Source: JBEVJK01 sp040510195
Lineage (GTDB): Bacteria; Pseudomonadota; Alphaproteobacteria; Rhizobiales; Rhizobiaceae
Direction of reading: 5' to 3'
Assembly: GCA_040510195.1 (NCBI GenBank)
Contig: JBEVJK010000082.1
Coordinates: forward strand, 1 to 64,000
DNA: 64,000 nucleotides
In this document: positions 60,839 through 64,000 of the stretch, in pieces
Layout: every line of letters starts with the position of its first letter
Position numbering within the stretch: position 1 is the stretch's first letter
Position numbers and translations under genes: made by a program
Notes under the pieces: model-generated
Database searches by the model: none
What the model saw: the letters and a program-made list of their open reading frames with translations, nothing else
Told to the model about the DNA's origin: nothing

Positions 60839-61792
60839 CTACTTCAGCAGGCCTTTCTCCTTGTAGTAACGCTCGGCGCCAGGATGCAGCGGGACCGGCA
60901 TGCCGTCGAGCGCCTTGGCCGGGTCGATCGCCTTCGCCGCGGCGTGCGCGGCAGTCAGCGCCGGCAGGTTCTCGAACAAGAGCTTCGTCATCTGGTAGGC
61001 GGTCTCCTCCGGCACGCCGTCATGGGCGACCAGGAAATTGCCGACGGCGGCCGTCGCGACGTCCTCGGGCTGGCCGTCATATGTGCCGGCCGGGATGGTC
61101 ACCGACACATAGGGCAGCCCGATCTTGGCCACGACGTCGGCGGGCACCGCCACCACGTTGATCGGCACCGCGGTGGCGAGGTCGCGGATCGAGGCCACGC
61201 CGAGCCCCGCCGATTGCAGGGTAGCGTCGAGCTGGCGGTTCTTGATCAGCTCGACCGACTCGGCGAAAGGCAGGTATTCGACCTTTCCCAGGTCCTCGTA
61301 CTTCAACCCCGCGGCGGCGAAGATGGCACGCGCGTTGAGCTCGGTGCCCGAGGCGGGGGCGCCCACTGACAGGCTCTTGCCCTTCAGGTCGCCGAGGCCC
61401 TTGATGCCCGATTCCTGCGAGGCGACGATCTGGATGTAGTTGGGATAGATGCCGGCGATCCCGCGCAGCTTGTCGAGCTTGCCCGGAAAGCCGGCTTCCG
61501 TGTCGCCCTCGGCGGCCAGCTTGACGGAATCGCCCAGCGCAAACGCGATCTCGCCCTTGCCTTGCTGCAACAGGTTGAGGTTCTCGACCGAGGCCTTGGT
61601 GGCCTGGACCTGCGTGCGCGCGCCCTCGATCCCCTTGCCGTAGACGTCGGCGAGCGCCACGCCCAGCGGGTAGTAGACGCCCGACGTTCCGCCGGTGAGC
61701 ACGTTGATGAACTGCTGGGCCTGTGCGGCGGTGGCGCCGAGGCCGAGCACGGCGGCAAGCGCAAAGGCGATCGTCAAGGTCTTGCGGGGCAT
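60839..61792 (-). CDS. TAXI family TRAP solute-binding protein
   Basis: The protein is 317 aa from the ATG at 61792, with GGGAGGAA upstream. The signal peptide (RKTLTIAFALAAVLGLGATAAQA-Q) is clear. The TAXI fold has FINVLTGGTSGVYYPLGVAL, VQATKASVENLNLLQQGKGE and KSLSVGAPASGTELNARAI. It binds the substrate in the periplasm for the fused permease. It is 20 bp upstream of that gene. Confidence 0.94.
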   Translation of the reverse strand: MPRKTLTIAFALAAVLGLGATAAQAQQFINVLTGGTSGVYYPLGVALADVYGKGIEGARTQVQATKASVENLNLLQQGKGEIAFALGDSVKLAAEGDTEAGFPGKLDKLRGIAGIYPNYIQIVASQESGIKGLGDLKGKSLSVGAPASGTELNARAIFAAAGLKYEDLGKVEYLPFAESVELIKNRQLDATLQSAGLGVASIRDLATAVPINVVAVPADVVAKIGLPYVSVTIPAGTYDGQPEDVATAAVGNFLVAHDGVPEETAYQMTKLLFENLPALTAAHAAAKAIDPAKALDGMPVPLHPGAERYYKEKGLLK

Positions 61793-61956
61793 TCGGTTCC
61801 TCCCGGATGGGTTGCTGGGGCCCTCATTGGCAATCTTGCCCGCCGGGCCTGAAAGCGCCAAACATTTTTTCCGCTGCCGTCGAAATCGGCTTGGCCGGCC
61901 CGTCATCCGCTTGGCCCGCGCATGGCGGCCGGAATTTGCGACAAGGAGACACCGAG

Positions 61957-62307
61957 ATGAAATACCTCTTCCTCATCTATGCCGACGAGACCGTGGCCGC
62001 CAAGGCCAACCCCACCGAGACGATGCTCCCTGCCTATGCCGCCTATTCGGAGGCGATGGCCAAGGCCGGCATCATCCGCGGCGGCGAGCGGCTGCAGCCG
62101 GTGAACTCGGCCACCACCGTGCGCGTCCGCGACGGCAGGACCGAGGTGCTCGACGGTCCCTATGCCGATACCAAGGAGCAGCTGGGCGGCTTCTACATGG
62201 TCGACGTTCCCGACCTCGATGCCGCGCTGGCTTGGGCGGCGCGGTGCCCCGGCGCCAACAACGGCACCCTCGAGGTGCGGCCGGTATGGGAGATGGCCAC
62301 GGCGTGA
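61957..62307 (+). CDS. YciI/DGPF domain protein
   Basis: The protein is 116 aa from the ATG at 61957, with AAGGAGA upstream. It starts MKYLFLIYADE and has the eponymous DGPYADTKEQLGGFYMVDV and ARCPGA..GTLEVRPV. DGPF proteins accompany ECF42 sigma factors. The overlap with the sigma gene (GTGA) confirms the pair. The biochemical function is unknown, possibly a small enzyme-like stress protein. Confidence 0.92.
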   Translation: MKYLFLIYADETVAAKANPTETMLPAYAAYSEAMAKAGIIRGGERLQPVNSATTVRVRDGRTEVLDGPYADTKEQLGGFYMVDVPDLDAALAWAARCPGANNGTLEVRPVWEMATA

Positions 62308-63553
62308 GCGAGCGCGACGCGGCGCGGGCGGCTGCCGAGGCCGCCGCCCGCGGAAGCTACGGCAAGCTGGTCGCCTTCCTGTCGGCCCGCACCCGCGACG
62401 TCGCCGCCGCCGAGGATGCGCTGGCCGACGCCTTCGCCTCGGCACTCGATGCCTGGCCGCGGAGCGGCGTGCCCAGCCATCCCGACGCCTGGCTGATGAA
62501 GGCCGCGCAACGGCGGCTGATCGACGCCGCGCGCCGCCGCCGCACCGGCGAAGCGGCGGCCGAACGTCTGGCCATGGTGGCCGACGAGCTGGCCTCGCTG
62601 GCCGCGGCGGAGCGGCTTCCCGACGACCGCCTCGGCCTGATGTTCGCCTGCGCTCATCCGGCGATCGACCCGGGCATCCGCGCGCCGCTCATTCTGCAGA
62701 CCGTGCTTGGACTGGACGCCGCGGCGATCGCCTCGGCTTTCCTGGTGCCGCCGGCCACGATGGGCCAGCGCCTGGTGCGCGCCAAGGTGCGCCTGCGCCA
62801 GGCCGGCATCCCGTTCCGCATACCGGGCCCTGGCGAGCTCGGCGAGCGCCTGGCCGCGGTGCTGGAGGCGATCTATGCCACCTTCGCCGAGGGCTGGCTC
62901 GATCCGGCCGGCACCGAGGCCAGGCGGCGCAACCTCGCCGCCGAGGGGCTGTGGCTCGGCAGCCTGGTAGCCGCGCTGCTGCCCGACGAGCCCGAGGCGC
63001 TCGGCCTGTTTGCCCTGATGCTGTTCGCCGAGGCGCGCCGCCCCGCTCGCCGGACGCCGGATGGCTCCTACGTGCCTTTGGCCGAGCAGGACGTGGCGCT
63101 ATGGGATCGCGCGGCCATCGCCGAGGCCGAAGCCTTGCTCACCCGGGCAAGCGCGCTCGAGCGGCCGGGGCGCTATCAGCTCGAAGCGGCGATCCAGTCG
63201 GCACATGTCGCGCGCCGGCTCGACGGCCGCACCGACTGGGCAGCGATCGCCTTGCTCTATGAAGGTCTGGCGGTGCTCTCCCCCTCGCCGGTTGTGGCCG
63301 TCAACCGGGCCGCGGCGCTGGCCGAGGCGCATGGCGCTTCGTCCGGGCTGGCGGCGCTGGACGGCATAGCTGCCGATCCGCGGCTGGCCGACTATCAGCC
63401 CTATTGGGCGGCGCGGGCGGGCCTCCTGGCGCGGCTCGGCCGCACCGGCGAAGCCGACGAAGCCTATCGCCGCGCCATCGGGCTGGAGCGCGACGCGGCG
63501 GTGCGCGATTTCCTGGAGGCGAGGCGGGCCGCCATGGCGGCCGAAGCCGGATC

Positions 63554-64000
<447 letters not shown>

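Overview
The window is GC-rich (by eye about two thirds G+C) and looks like a chromosomal segment of an alphaproteobacterium of the Hyphomicrobiales (Rhizobiales), probably Phyllobacteriaceae or a close relative. The evidence is a MucR/Ros regulator, a DUF982 protein, an Irr iron-control box, GGAAC-N16/17-CGTT promoters of the EcfG (RpoE2) general stress sigma factor, a PcaR-controlled protocatechuate cluster, and frc-like sugar ABC cassettes. No insertion sequence, prophage or CRISPR array was seen.

Region by region. 1-8 kb: a tRNA-Ser(GGA) is followed by loosely packed accessory genes: an orphan small protein behind a consensus sigma-54 promoter, a secreted protein, a stress-type micro-ORF, a cyclic-nucleotide-gated patatin phospholipase, a lytic transglycosylase, a cupin, a DUF982 protein, an unmarked small lipoprotein, a frameshifted GNAT, a methyltransferase and a truncated GNAT. 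8-11.3 kb: PaiB-type flavoprotein, small secreted protein, SDR, and a DUF4242-adenylate cyclase fusion. 11.3-19.2 kb: formyl-THF cyclo-ligase diverges from a tightly overlapped ROK regulator/sugar ABC transporter/SDR/GNAT/methyltransferase operon. 19.2-22.3 kb: small membrane proteins and a 660-bp region with a candidate stress-induced small RNA. 22.3-28.8 kb: protocatechuate (beta-ketoadipate) pathway, pcaIJF diverging from pcaR-pcaCHGB, without pcaD. 28.9-35.9 kb: VOC protein, gluconokinase, a two-permease sugar ABC system and a GntR-type LacI regulator with its palindromic operator.

36-39.8 kb: stress-type small genes (YghA-like SDR, DUF2934, a DSFPASDP protein behind an EcfG promoter, a 39-aa membrane peptide) and mucR. 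39.8-46 kb: an iron operon behind an Irr box: imelysin, bfd, bfr, di-heme oxidoreductase, second imelysin, DUF1513. 46-52 kb: lepA, mntH with a probable manganese-responsive operator, an SMR-like protein, a PAP2 phosphatase, and separate CYTH and CHAD genes. 52-56.2 kb: CecR-like TetR regulator driving an HlyD/ABC-2 exporter. 56.2-64 kb: threonine dehydratase, EcfG-driven DUF892 ferritin-like protein with a clear terminator, TAXI-TRAP transporter with DUF1850, a DGPF protein with an ECF42-type sigma factor, and the 3' part of cysK.

The strongest cross-cutting signal is regulatory. Five near-perfect EcfG-type promoters lie in intergenic DNA, four of them 24-52 bp (inferred leader) ahead of small or stress-type genes and one ahead of a structured non-coding segment. 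Metal regulation is also visible: an Irr box on the imelysin-bacterioferritin operon and TTGCAA elements on mntH.
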